Assembly: GCA_015680685.1 (NCBI GenBank)
Contig: MNCI01018336.1
Span: 2,711 to 65,856 of the forward strand
Direction: 5' to 3'
Origin: Gnetum montanum
Lineage: Eukaryota > Streptophyta > Gnetopsida > Gnetales > Gnetaceae
DNA length: 63,146 nt
Every line of letters starts with the position of its first letter. Position 1 is the first letter of the stretch. Shown here piece by piece: positions 47,604-58,623 of the stretch. The notes beneath the pieces are model-generated. The model was not told the DNA's origin. It saw only the letters and a program-made list of their open reading frames with translations, and made no database searches. Position numbers and translations under genes: made by a program.

Positions 47604-50600
47604 ATGGCGATCAGACACAGCATTTTGAGCTTCTTGCTGCTGCTCATGGCAGCCCCGAGCCATGCAACGGGCTCTGTAACTGGGGAATGCAGTAAGACCC
47701 AGTATCCAAGCACATGCGTTCAGATTTTTGGCCACCCGGGAACCGTTAAGGCCGGGGAACCGCTGCTGGAATCCTCCATGAGAATCAGTGGGCAAGAACT
47801 GTGGCGCTGCCACGCCACGGCAGTTTCGTTGCCGGACGTGCACGCTCCCACACCGGCGGAACGCCAGGCCTGGAACGACTGCATGGAGCTCATCCAAGAC
47901 GCTCTCAGCAATCTCAACGCCTCTGCCGAATCCGCCCAATCCGACACCGTTTCAGTGTATCTGAGCGCCGCGCTGACAAACCTGGACACCTGCGCCTCAG
48001 GATTTTCCGACCTCAACTGCCCGGATTCTCCCTTCAAAACGCAGATGCTCGGAGCCACTGGAAATGCCTCGGCGATCTTCAGCATATCTCTCTCCTTCAA
48101 CGCCGCTGTCCGGTCCCGCCGGCGTCTCCGTCGTCGGCGCCGACGACTGCTGTGGCATGAAATAGAAGTCAATGATGATGATGATGATGATGAGTTCCCA
48201 CAATGGGTGCCCAGGAACACTCGCCGTCTGCTCCAGTCTGCGCCTCCGGCGGTGGCCGCTGATGCCGTTGTGGCTGCCGACGGCTCCGGCACTTACACTA
48301 CCATCGCTGCGGCCGTGAACGCAGCACCCCGCGGACGTAGTATCCGGTGAGTTATTTATGAAACTGAAATTGAAATTTTATTGAATTTTGGAGGATTGAT
48401 CTGGATCTATTTCAACCAAGATTGTATCCATACTTGGCCTGTTCTCTATCCACATAATGTTTAGTCGATTACAATTACATATTTTGCTTAATATTTTGCT
48501 TAATGTTTTGTTAGCAGTATTGATGGTAATGCACACTTTCTTAGGTGCAAGGGGTGAGTTATAGGTTGAATGCATAGATTGAAAAATCGGATTGGATTGG
48601 TAAATCGGCAGCAGCGCTTTTATAGATGGGATTCAGAAAGTTAAAATAAATGTGTAAAAATCGGATTAAAATCATCAATACAAAAAAAGAGCGCTTATAT
48701 GCACTCATGTGGTATTTTCCATTTTTTTTCATCTAAGAGCTCACTTAGAGTGTAAAATAAAATATAGAACCGAGGATCTGATCCGATTTTCAATGGCTTT
48801 AATGTTACCTTGCCATAGATATTGCAATTCATGGAAGATTTCTCATAAATCCAAAGGTTAAGTTTTCCCTGTTTACTAAGGTCATACACCCTAGATCCAT
48901 TTAGAGGTTTCAGTCATCCCATTTATTCTATTAACCATGATTCAACAAACACCGTTAGGCTTATTTTATTAACAAAGAGGCATTTCAAAGTAATAGAACC
49001 TTCTCAGGGAATGTTACCTAGACAGTGTCCTAAAGCTTTAGGCTTGACCGGTATCTGACCATAGTCTTTTGATCCTAGAAGAGAAATTTTCATGCTATTG
49101 TTTAAAACTTCCACAAAGTCTTAGGTTTGAAGAACCTATCCTATAATGTAACTATGATAAAAGTAAATAAAACAAATCTTAATAAATTATAATACTTTTA
49201 ATTTAGATACTTAAGGCCCATTTAACTAAGCAATGTTGAGTTATAAACTAAATTTTTTTTTAGCTATCTATTTCATGAAAAAATATTGTTAAAAGTCTTA
49301 GCTTTGAAGCTCTTCTAAACACCTATAAAACAACAATTAAATTAGAAATCTTATTTTAAGTATATCATATTTATCTTCTTGTTTTCAAATTTAATTAAAC
49401 AATCCTAGATTTATGTTTTGTTGATCTTGAAGAAGAGGAACTAAGATTATTATGAGGTGGTAGTATCATAGTAAGGGCCTTGGTGTGGTAACCCCTTGTC
49501 ACAAATTTGAACAAATTATAAATTAAAAAAATATATGTAAAAGGAATTGATGGGATAGATTCAAGAGTTCTCAATGTAGAAACTTCAAGAAAACACTAAA
49601 TTAAAATTTTTCTTTTTTAAAAAATTTAGAGTTATAAATTTTTTTAAAATTTGATAAAAAATTCTGAAACTAATATAATAGATCCAAAATGTTTCAATAA
49701 ACTTAAACTTAAGTAAAAATTTCAATTATAATTTTAAATATATATATATATATTCATCTAGTATTATAACTTTTCTTTTTTGACAACACTACTACTTAGG
49801 ATGGTAGCTTTATAAAGAGGCATCCAAACCTACAACCTCCATCGTAAAAATGTTTGTTAATCCTCACACAGAACTAGGATTATTTATGAAACAGCTTTCA
49901 TTGGCCTGGTCGCACCTAGGACGGGTGTTTGGTGTCAGTCAGGTAAAAGCTTAAAACACATGGAAAAAACAAAAATAAAAAATGTACTGTGAATTGCCAC
50001 GGATATCATTTGTACATCACCATATTGACTTGTTCATTTCCAAATTTGTCTTTAGCTAACCCTGAAAAAGATTCACCTTATCTCTTCTTCTCCAATGCTG
50101 TTGGATAAGCTCGACTTCTTTATTTCCCAATTTGTCTTCACCGAACCCTGAAGAATCACCTTCCACTCACATTTTGTGCTCCCATTGTCTTTTATGCTTT
50201 TCGACGAGCGGTCTCGAACACTAGTTTTGTTGAATTCTCTCCACTTGCCATAATGATATCTTGTCACCTATACGCTTTCTTAGGCTTAAATTCCACTGAA
50301 GGCAGACAACTTTAAACCCATTCAAAGTTCTCCGTCAACAAACAATTATTGCCACAACAATATTTTTTGTTGCCCGTTCAGACTGCGATCTGGAAAGTTA
50401 GACCTCAACGGCGACCTCCACCTTTCATTTATTTACTAATATTCATCTTCAATTACTTTCATATATATATATATATTCAACATAATAGGTTAAAAAGTCA
50501 AAGAAATATCAATTGAAACTCATGTATTGTACAAATATTACATTTTTATAAAATTGTACAAATATTACATTTTTATGAAAAATGAAAAATAAAAACAGAC

Positions 50601-51663
50601 AACAAATTAAACAATGAAGATACAAAAGTTAGTTTTTTTAACCATTACATCCCAAAGATAACAGCTCTCTCTCATGAATCCTCAAAACCTAATTTAGTGA
50701 ATTTATTTGCCTCAGATCCTGGACAACATCTATATACAATTTACTTTGCGCTGAAAATACAACGATGTGACGATTTGCAACCTCTTACTAAGACAAACAA
50801 ATCTGCAAGTGTTTTACAACAGCTACGTAATCCACATTAAGGCAGGCACATACGCGGAGAACGTGGTGATACCAAGAAAACTCACGAACGTGCTGCTGCT
50901 CGGCGACGGCATCGGCAAGACCGTCGTGACAGGCAGCCGAAGCCACGGCAGCGGCAGCACAACGTTCAGCTCGGCGACAGTAGCGGCCTCAGGATCCGGC
51001 TTCATAGCGCAGAGCATGACCATCCGTAACACGGCGGGTCCGGACGCCGAACAGGCCGTGGCTCTGCGCGTGAGCGCCGACAAGGCCGTCATCTACGACT
51101 GCAGCATCGAGGGTTTCCAGGACACCCTCTACGCGCACTCGCTCCGGCAATTCTACCGCTCCTCCGCTATCTCCGGCACCGTCGACTTCATCTGCGGCAA
51201 CGCCGCCGCGGTGTTTCAGAGCTGCAACATCCTCGCCCGGCGTCCGCTCGCCGGACAGACGAACACCGTTACGGCTCAGAGCCGCACCGATCCGAACCAG
51301 GACACCGGTTTCGTCGTGCACCGGTGCACCGTCGCGGCCGCGGAGCCGCTCGGAGCCGCGAAGACGTTTCTGGGGAGGCCGTGGTACCCGTACTCGCGGA
51401 CGGTGTTCATGCTGTCGGAGCTCGGTCCGCTTATCGACCCCCCCGGGTGGACGCCCTGGGACGCGTCCGTGGGCACCGACCGCGTGTACTACGGCGAGTA
51501 CCAGAACTCCGGCGCCGGCGCAGGAACGGCCGGGAGAGTTAAGTGGAAGGGGTTTCATGTGATTGGCTCCGCCGCAGAGGCTGCCCAGTTCTCCGTTTCT
51601 CGGTTTGTTGCCGGCGACTCGTGGCTTCCGTCCACCAGCGTGCCTTACCAGGGTGGCCTGTAG
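47604..51663 (+). CDS. Pectinesterase/pectin methylesterase, type I (PMEI + PME), two exons
   Basis: Join 47604-48346 and 50823-51663, 527 codons plus TAG. The enzyme removes methyl esters from homogalacturonan in the cell wall. An N-terminal signal peptide (MAIRHSILSFLLLLMAAPSH) precedes a PMEI-like pro-domain (about 26-165) with Cys 29, 38, 93 and 130. The linker has an Arg run (172-181), 'RRLLW', six Asp and a second RRLL (207-210), the usual subtilase cut site. The catalytic domain has GTYAENV, QAVALR (Gln325), GFQDTLY (Gln347, Asp348), GTVDFICGNA (Asp369) and LGRPW (Arg433, Trp435), so all key residues are present. The intron (GT-AG, phase 2) rejoins R-YVIHIKAGTY exactly. An in-frame ATG further upstream exists, but only the 47604 ATG is followed directly by a signal peptide. 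FICG for the usual FIFG is odd. High GC against the AT-rich surroundings fits a conserved gene. Confidence 0.93.
48347..50822 (+). other. PME intron, 2476 bp, AT-rich
   Basis: The donor is CCG|GTGAGTTATT and the acceptor is TTTTACAACAG|CTACG. Exon 1 ends with two bases of a codon and exon 2 supplies the third, keeping Arg248. Bases 49450-49520 ('atgaggtggtagtatcatagtaagggcc...ttgaac') resemble a tRNA-derived SINE head and are similar to 42365-42430. Near 50035-50160 a phrase around 'aatttgtctt...aaccctgaa' occurs twice. No nested gene was seen. Confidence 0.85.
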
Positions 51664-52748
51664 TCGGTGGCCGTAGCGGTGCTTTGATTTGAATTGGTTT
51701 GTGTTGGATGACTTACATCACGGTCTTCGTCAACGATTGGAAAACCAAAGCCGTTCCATATCTGTTCTTTGAATACATGAGGGAATCGTCAATGGCATAT
51801 CGGATTCCTGCCATGATAATCATCTTAACCATGCTTACGTGTTTGTGGGCATATCCCGGCGGATGGGTGGATTCCAAGAACACATAATTAAATAATATAA
51901 AATATATATACTAAACATTGTAAAATAACGTTACACCTTTGCAGCAAGAAATAAAGGTTTAAGGTTCAAATCTATGATTTTAAAAACTTCTACGCAAAAC
52001 CATGTCCATGGTACCTACTTAAGGCTTTGTAGTATAAAAAAACTCAAATACCTTACCAAAACGTGCAATCAAGTTTAGATCCATATAAATGTTATGGATG
52101 TGCATCTCAGCAATGTAAGCTTTTTCGATAGCTCAAGAATAATAAACTATAACGAATAATAATGACAAGTACGATAGGATAACTAATATATGCTAGGATA
52201 TAAATTTAATGCAATTTGGTTGTTGTATACTTTTTATTAATTTCAAGTTCAATTACTAATCTTAAAGCCATATTATTTCACTTTGTAACTAATTGAATAA
52301 TATGATGTGTTATTAGTATCAAGAATTAGTTTTGAAATTGCACCACACCAAGGGATTCCAATTTCTCTGCAAGTGTATTCGTTACCGTAACAATCCAAAA
52401 GTTCAAATTGGTTGGGTTGGTTTTAGCAATTGTAAATGTCAAATTAGTTTTAAAAGTTACAATAGTAACAATTAGTTGAGTAAGGTTCGAATAGTTATAA
52501 CATTTATGCAAAAAACATTGCCATGTATGAGCTAGTGTGTTTTCTATCATAAAATTAATAAAAGATTTTTACATTTATCACTTTATTTCTTCTATTTTTT
52601 GCTTGTTCAATACATAATGCGAATCTTTTTGTACCCACTATGCCAACATTGTGATATCAAAGCTTGGGTGATATCTATCAAATTCCCTAGTTTGGTCATT
52701 CATTTGAATGCAGACCAAATAACACACAAATATGCCAAAACAAAGCAT
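51664..52748. other. PME 3' flank, no further gene
   Basis: AATAAA at 51950-51955 could serve as the PME polyadenylation signal, giving a 3' UTR of about 300 nt. A 62-codon open frame (51699-51887) lies within it and has no recognised feature. The rest is AT-rich. Confidence 0.45.
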
Positions 52749-52754
52749 TTTATT
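52749..52754 (-). terminator. Candidate pararetroviral polyadenylation signal
   Basis: AATAAA on the minus strand, about 240 bp after the TATA box at 52991-52998. In caulimovirids the genomic RNA starts and ends in the same intergenic region, giving a terminal overlap of this order, so the spacing fits. Confidence 0.45.
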
Positions 52755-52990
52755 GCACACACCAGCAGTTACAGAACTGAAAGGAATGCTTGTTCTAGAG
52801 CAAAGCGCATCACAGAACGATCTCTCTTTCAGTGGCGGAGAGAATGCTTAGTTTCTGAGCAGAGAGCATCAAGAAACTGATATCTTCTCCTTACAACTAC
52901 TCACTCTTGCAGAAATAAACTCACACTTGCAGACTACTTGACTCACTTATGCTACTTGCATCCATATGCTTACACACACACACACATTGC

Positions 52991-52998
52991 TATTTATA
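52991..52998 (-). promoter_or_regulatory. Candidate pararetroviral TATA box
   Basis: TATAAATA on the minus strand, just after the end of the 53092-54046 open frame and next to a short AC run (52972-52986). This is where the genomic RNA promoter of caulimovirus-like genomes is expected. Confidence 0.5.
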
Positions 52999-53091
52999 GC
53001 TTACAAACCGCCTTACATTAATGGATGCCAACTAGGACGATCTACTTTCTAGGATTCGGATCCACTTTAAGAGATTGTCGCAGACAGCTTT

Positions 53092-54046
53092 TTAACGTGA
53101 CGGTGGACTATTTGGACCAAAATCGACACTATGTCCATCAGAATCGTCTGCATGGTTGTGGAAGTCTTCAGAGCTGTAATCATATCGTCCGGGAGAATCA
53201 TTAGGCGTGTTGTCCGTGCTATCATGAGATTCTTCTAAGTGCTCGCGAACAAGATAAAGTTTGATTTCCTTTCCTCCAGAGGCACGATAGTCATCAATCC
53301 TGCGGTCCATATAATAGAGCTCTAAAGTGTACGGGACTTTTAGATGGATGTGACAGTGGTGCTGGATATCATAGGCATTAGTAGTGTACACATCATGATA
53401 AAAAGCTTGCCCCCATGTGAGTTGCCAGTCTGTCCTTTTTGAAATGCAGGTTATGAGGAAATAGACTGGGTTGGAAGCCATATGCAAAAAATTCCAAGCC
53501 ATGTGATCAGGATTCCCATAAAACAAGAAATCACCCCGGTAACCATAGAGACTTGTGCGAAGTGGACCAGGATAATTAGTTGGTAAGTGAGAAGGGGAAT
53601 GACCAAATTTAGCCCACCAGGACCAGAACAAATCATCATTGTCTGGAGGTTCACTAAGAGGACTGAAAGAAATTCGGTAGACATGAAAATCACTCGGCTG
53701 GTAATAAGGCCAGTTTAAGCAATCAGTAGAATACCAGTTGCGAAATTCAAGGTTGGTGAGGTTCACGTCTGTGGCCAAGAAAAGGTATGGAGCAGGAACT
53801 TGGTTCCATTGGGTCCTTCTTGCAGGCAGAGGAAGGGCTGTAAAAACCTTCTGGGAAATGATGGCATCAGAATTCTGAGATCTTGTTCTATTACAAAAAT
53901 CAGTCCACTCTTGTTCAAACCTACTAGTTTCACTAAAATACTGGGGAAAACTGAGAAACCTTTCATTAGGCAAACTAGGACGTAACCTCCTTGAGGAACG
54001 AAGAGTCCATCCTTCGCTACGGAGTAATTCTGAAAATAAAACTAAA
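53092..54046 (-). CDS. Downstream ORF of endogenous pararetrovirus, unknown function
   Basis: A frame of about 318 codons stays open from a TGA near 54047 to the stop at 53092 and follows the RNase H in the same direction. The product is rich in Trp, Tyr and Phe (NWYSTDCLNWPYYQPSDFHV, DDLFWSWWAKFGHS) and ends in an acidic Ser/Asp/His tail. I recognise no domain. No in-frame ATG occurs in roughly its first half, so it may have been made by frameshift, splicing or as part of a polyprotein. Some endogenous caulimovirid genera carry a second ORF of unknown role downstream of RT-RNase H, and this could be one. It is strikingly open compared with the stop-ridden RT beside it. Whether it is expressed is unknown. 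Confidence 0.55.
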
Positions 54047-55200
54047 ATTCATTAGTACTACTAGAGAGTTGGAACTCTCTAGTTAAAAAATCAGAAAGAC
54101 AATTTTTTGATCCTTCAATATACTCACTATCGAATTCAAAGTTTGCTAAAAATAAACTCCATCGGATCAAACGTGTATGAGCCACCTTTGTAAGATTTCT
54201 GGATTGTAGATACTTATCAAAATGTTTTAAATCACTCCGGACGATGAAACGTTGTGGTTGGAGGAATAGACGGAATTTCTCTATGCCCTTAACAATGGCT
54301 AGAAGTTCTTTGTGAGAACTGTGATATTTCTGTTGTGCTTCATTGAACTTTCCAGAAGCATATCTACAAATCCTGATCGTATGGTTTTGTTCTTGTTTTA
54401 GAGTGGTGCCCCAAAAACATTCAGAGGCATCTGTTTCAAGGATAAACTTACCTTCTCCTGGAAGAAAGAGTGGAGGTAATTATTGGCATGCTTGCTTGAT
54501 CTTTTTTACAGCCTCAGTGCATGTAGGAGTCCATGGAGGAGAATGTTTTTGTAATAATATATTTAATACATCTCTTTCCTTAGCTATATGCTTAAAAAAA
54601 CCAGAAACATAATTTATACATCCTAAAAATCGTTGTATCTAGATTTTATTCTCTAAGATATCAAGAAACTTAATAATACTTTGGACTATATGCGGTTGTA
54701 ATTTTATAATACCGGCAGAGATTTCTAAACCTAAAAATTCTATATTAGATTGTCCGATCTTCATTTTTGTTGGTGAGAGGACAAGTCCGTTTTTATCTAT
54801 GAGGTCAGAAAAAATACGTAAATGATCTAAATGTTCTTTTACCGATTTGCTAAGAACTAAAATATCATCTATGTAAGCTAATATAAACGGATAAGAATGA
54901 AAAATAGAGTCCATCATCTTTTGGAAAATCGATGATGTCGTTTTGATGCCGAAGGGCAAGACATTCCATTCGTATAACCCACCGGGTACTGTGAAAGCTG
55001 TTTTCCAACGATCAGATTCTTGAACCTGGATCTGCCAAAATCCTGATTTTAAATCAAACTTGGAGTAAATATTAGTATGCGGTAGTCGTTGAAACAGATC
55101 ATCTTTATTTGGAATGGGATGTTGAACTGATTTAATAATATCATTCAGAGGTTTATAATTAACTACTAAACGTTATTTAGATTTCCAAGACGTAGGTGAT
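54030..55200 (-). pseudogene. Endogenous caulimovirid RT-RNase H, truncated by E3
   Basis: In the minus sense the RT shows VVNYKPLND, 'SKFDLKSGFWQIQV', the FGIKTTSSIFQKMMD block and the catalytic YIDDILVLSKS (near 54870). A 'LGLEISAGIIKLQPHI' segment follows, a pattern characteristic of Caulimoviridae rather than LTR retrotransposons. RNase H follows with LPGEGKFILETDAS, KYHSSHKELLAIVKGIEKF and EYIEGSKNCLSDFLTRE. At least two in-frame stops (after ENKI and KQACQ) and loss of everything upstream of the RT palm make it defective. The right end is cut precisely by the E3 5' LTR. No movement or coat region is present in the window. Confidence 0.85.
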
Positions 55201-56162
55201 TGATGGGATGCAATATCGCATGAGCTGCGATATCGCGGCCGTTGTGATATTGCATCGTCCCCTGCGATATCACGTACGTGATATCGCGGTCTGCCGCCAT
55301 ATTTATAAATAAGAGGCGGCACTCCCCTTATTCCTCATTCTAGGCTTAAAGTAGGGAAACTCTGGCGGATTGATCACCCCATAGATAGATTATTTTCCAT
55401 GTGCCCACAGTAGGAGTCCCCAAGTGAACGGATCTTTATTTGAGCAGCCTTGTACCTGAACGCAAGTTGTGTACAACAATAAAGACGAGCTTGGTAGATA
55501 AACCTTGCAGTACATGGAATAGGTTTATTACTTGTTATTTCCTACATGTTATTTATTACCTGCAGTAGTGCGGTATGAGTACAACTTGATTACAAGCATT
55601 TACAAATGTGTACAGTTAGTCAAGGAATCGGTTACTCATCGCGATTAGTTTCTCTCACCCTAAACTCCTAGAACGTGGGATAAGTACGACTTGGTTACGA
55701 GCATTCAAGGATGTGTACGAATAGCTGAGGAACGGATGCTTATCACACTTAGGTTAGTTAAGTGCCTTAGTACGACCACTTCGAGCACCTGCGTTATGTT
55801 TGGTGATCCCAGTAATGATTAGCGTTTGGTAGCCATAGTTGCATAGTTCAGGGTGTGTACGGTAAGTGGGAATGGGTGCTGATGCTAGGGAATTAGTGTA
55901 GTAGTTAGAATTAGTCTTAGTTTCTCAACCCTTTCCTCATAGCATAGAAGACCTAAAAACATAAAATACCATAAAAATCATATACCTCAGACTTTCTTAA
56001 CCATACACCATGACACATACAAGCAAGTCTGGGAAGACAATGATTAATTAACCCCAAGTGTTCCAAGCAGCATGTAGGCATTTAGTCTGCAGAGTTCAAT
56101 CGGATCGTGCATGAGATGCTCATATTCGTATGGTTGAGTGTAGAGATACTCGCCACTCATCA
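55201..56162 (+). repeat. E3 5' LTR
   Basis: 962 bp, TGATGGGATG...CATCA. U3 is packed with GCGATATCGC-type palindromes (55227-55236, 55264-55287). TATAAATA lies at 55304-55311 and AATAAA at 55478-55483. The base before it is the last of the interrupted pararetrovirus RT. A target duplicate cannot be tested because the far flank is not in the window. Confidence 0.88.
55264..55287. promoter_or_regulatory. 24-bp perfect palindrome in E3 U3
   Basis: The core GATATCACGTACGTGATATC is extended by GC on both sides and equals its own reverse complement throughout. It lies 17 bp upstream of the TATA box and contains two overlapping ACGT cores (CACGTACGTG), the element bound by plant bZIP/bHLH factors. 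A regulatory role is inferred from position and symmetry. Confidence 0.6.
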
Positions 56163-56163
56163 T

Positions 56164-56181
56164 TGTCACCGTTGCCGGGGA
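56164..56181 (+). other. E3 primer-binding site (tRNA-Asp type)
   Basis: TGTCACCGTTGCCGGGGA follows the LTR by one base and matches TGGCGCCGTTGCCGGGGA, the complement of plant tRNA-Asp, at 16 of 18 positions. Confidence 0.8.
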
Positions 56182-56304
56182 CTAAGTGTTTGTACGCCAA
56201 TTAGAATATAAGGAAATCACTCAAATCGTTGGGAGCCTTAATGAACCTTCGGGTTAATTAATTAAATAAGAATTTATATAACGGTGAATAGCACACTGGT
56301 AAAA

Positions 56305-58302
56305 ATGACTTCTTCTCACAAATCTAATTCACCTAGGACTAACACTAGAGACAGTCGGCAACATACAACGCATAACCAAAACCAGCCAAGTCCTAAACAA
56401 TATAAGATAGTTTATACTCATCTTGATGAGTATATTCCAAACTTTACCTTTATTCTCCATCAAGACGAATAGCTGTGATGGCGAGATCTGCAAGGTAACA
56501 TCGTGTTACCCCCAAATCGATCAGTCTCTAACATGCTCTTCCGTGCCTTGGCATAGATTGGCATGACAGAATTATTTGTTGAATATGTTGCTAAGGATTT
56601 TAATATGAGGGATTACCATCCCACAGACGTGCAACGTATGAGGGACTTAAGGTAGGAGAGTCAACATACACTGTTGAAGGGCAAGGTCCCGCACGTCCTT
56701 AGTGAAATAGGAGATGAGGAACCCCTCATAACGGGTTCTTTAGCAATTGATGTTTCCCCTCATAATGATGGTGAGGAGGTAAGGCATCAGAACCTACGAT
56801 CATCTGTACATAACACGAGTTCTGATCCCCATAAACACCAACTATTCACGGAAGGAACAACAACTCACACTAAGGATGGGCACTTAGATCGTTATAACGA
56901 TTGGGGCCAAAGCAGCCAAAGAAAAGGTAAGAAACATCGCCATGGTGATGGCTCCCCTTCTTCTTTCCCTTCATCTCACCACTCACCCTCTCCTTCCACA
57001 TCTGGGCGTAGCCATCACGAACATAACGGTGAGGGTAAAGGTAAGAAAGACAAGAGACCTCGACAGGGAAGTCGAGAGATAGGACAAGGGCAAGGACGTA
57101 GGGAGAGTAGGGAACCACGAAGACATCATAGACATCATGAAAGAGATGATCATGACTAGCCCCTACTCACAACTTGAAGTATGCTTGACATTATAGAGGC
57201 TGTTAGGATTTCCACAAGGCACTTAAAGGATAGTCGGATCAAGCGTTTGGACATAAATAATATCCCACGTTTTGAAGGGGGATACAACGTTGATCCACAG
57301 TATCATTTATAGGCATTCCACGATGCCTGTGCCTTGCAAAATATATACAATGAGTGGCAGAAGCTTAAGTTGTTCCCAAGGATACTCATCAAAGAAGCAG
57401 AGAGCTGGTACCGATCCTTAGAACCAAAAACCATCAGGACGTGGAGTACGATGCTTGAACTTTTCAACAATAAATATCAGACGTACTCTAGAGTGTCCAA
57501 TTTGCGTAAGTAGATCCAAGGATGGAAAAAAGGTGCTTATGAACCCTTGGATGCTGCCATGGCCCACTACTATACATTGCTACATCATTGCCCGGGCCAT
57601 GGGTACGCTTAGTAGGATCAACTTTGCCACATCGTGGATGGGCTAAGGCATGAAACGAGAAGAACCCTTGGGACTTATGCCCAAGGGAGGCTATCACAAC
57701 TTAGAGCTCAAGAAGTACAACGCTTGTTGGAACAAGTAGCGCAAGAAGAGGGTGAACTACATAAGAGGGAAAGTGTGAAAGAATACAACCGCGATCCCTC
57801 CCTTCATAAAAAGGGAGTAAAATTCTGTGATGAGGAGGATGAGTCACCACTCGAAGAGTTGGTGAATCGGAAAACCTTGCCGATTCAGAAATTAACAATC
57901 GAAGTATCAGCCAAGATGGACCAAATGTGGGATTCCTTAGACTCAAGAATTGAAATAGTCTTGAAAATCGTAGAAGAGTCTAAGGAGGAACGAAGTAGTG
58001 ACAAAGGTAAAACAAAGCGGAGAAATTCAAGCCCTGCACATAGCAAGGGTAAGGAAAAAATTCCTATCTCTAATGAGGCTGTGGACTCTGACACAGACGA
58101 TGATGATGGATGTGAGGTTTGCTACTATGACCATCCTAAGGGATGTTTCCCAGTTATCTCACATCTACAGGAGTCTGGGGTGTATGCGCTAAATCCAAGA
58201 CTCAACCAACGGCAAACACCCCGAAGGTTACCTTATCTTCAAGGTAACCCAAGGCAGTTCCACCAACCACTAACGTATAATCCAAGTGGAACTACACCAT
58301 AG
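56305..58302 (+). pseudogene. E3 gag, broken by stops only
   Basis: It starts MTSSHKSNSPRTNTRDSRQH and continues in one frame. A His/Lys/Ser-rich section (56870-57150) comes before the capsid-like part INNIPRFEGGYNVDPQYHL, ESWYRSLEPKTIRTWSTMLE, 'YEPLDAAMAHYYTLLHHC' and GLRHETRRTLGTYAQGRL. A charged helix and the zinc-knuckle-like CEVCYYDHPKGC (58111-58146, C-x2-C-x3-H-x3-C) follow, then a Pro/Gln-rich tail. About ten stops lie in frame, mostly where E2 has Gln or Arg codons. Confidence 0.85.
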
Positions 58303-58623
58303 CCCATTGGATAACATCAACAGTGGCAATACCCACAGTCATGGGGGATGCCACCGCCAACACAACAGTACCCTTACCGGCAACCCGATCTTTACGGTTA
58401 TTATGTGCAGCAACCGATTTTTCCAGGTGACTCTACGAGTCACATAAATCCTCCACATTACTACCGAGTTTAGGAGTATTTTAAGACTCATCCTCCTTCC
58501 AGAAACATTCCATACCCATGCTATCCTCCGAATCCAATCGCATCTCTTACGCCGGTAGCTCCACCACCAACCATTCCAACAAAGCCCAGAGTAATCCCTA
58601 CTTAACCGTGACAACCTAATACC

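Noticed and set aside
47439-48292. Long minus-strand and alternate-frame ORFs over PME exon 1
   Set aside because: They are shadows of a GC-rich coding exon; the plus-strand PME protein explains the sequence.
50989-51558. 189-codon minus-strand ORF over PME exon 2
   Set aside because: It is antisense to conserved PME catalytic motifs and shows no family signature of its own.
56870-58094. Minus-strand ORFs over E3 gag
   Set aside because: They are mirror frames of repetitive Lys/Glu/Ser codons in gag.
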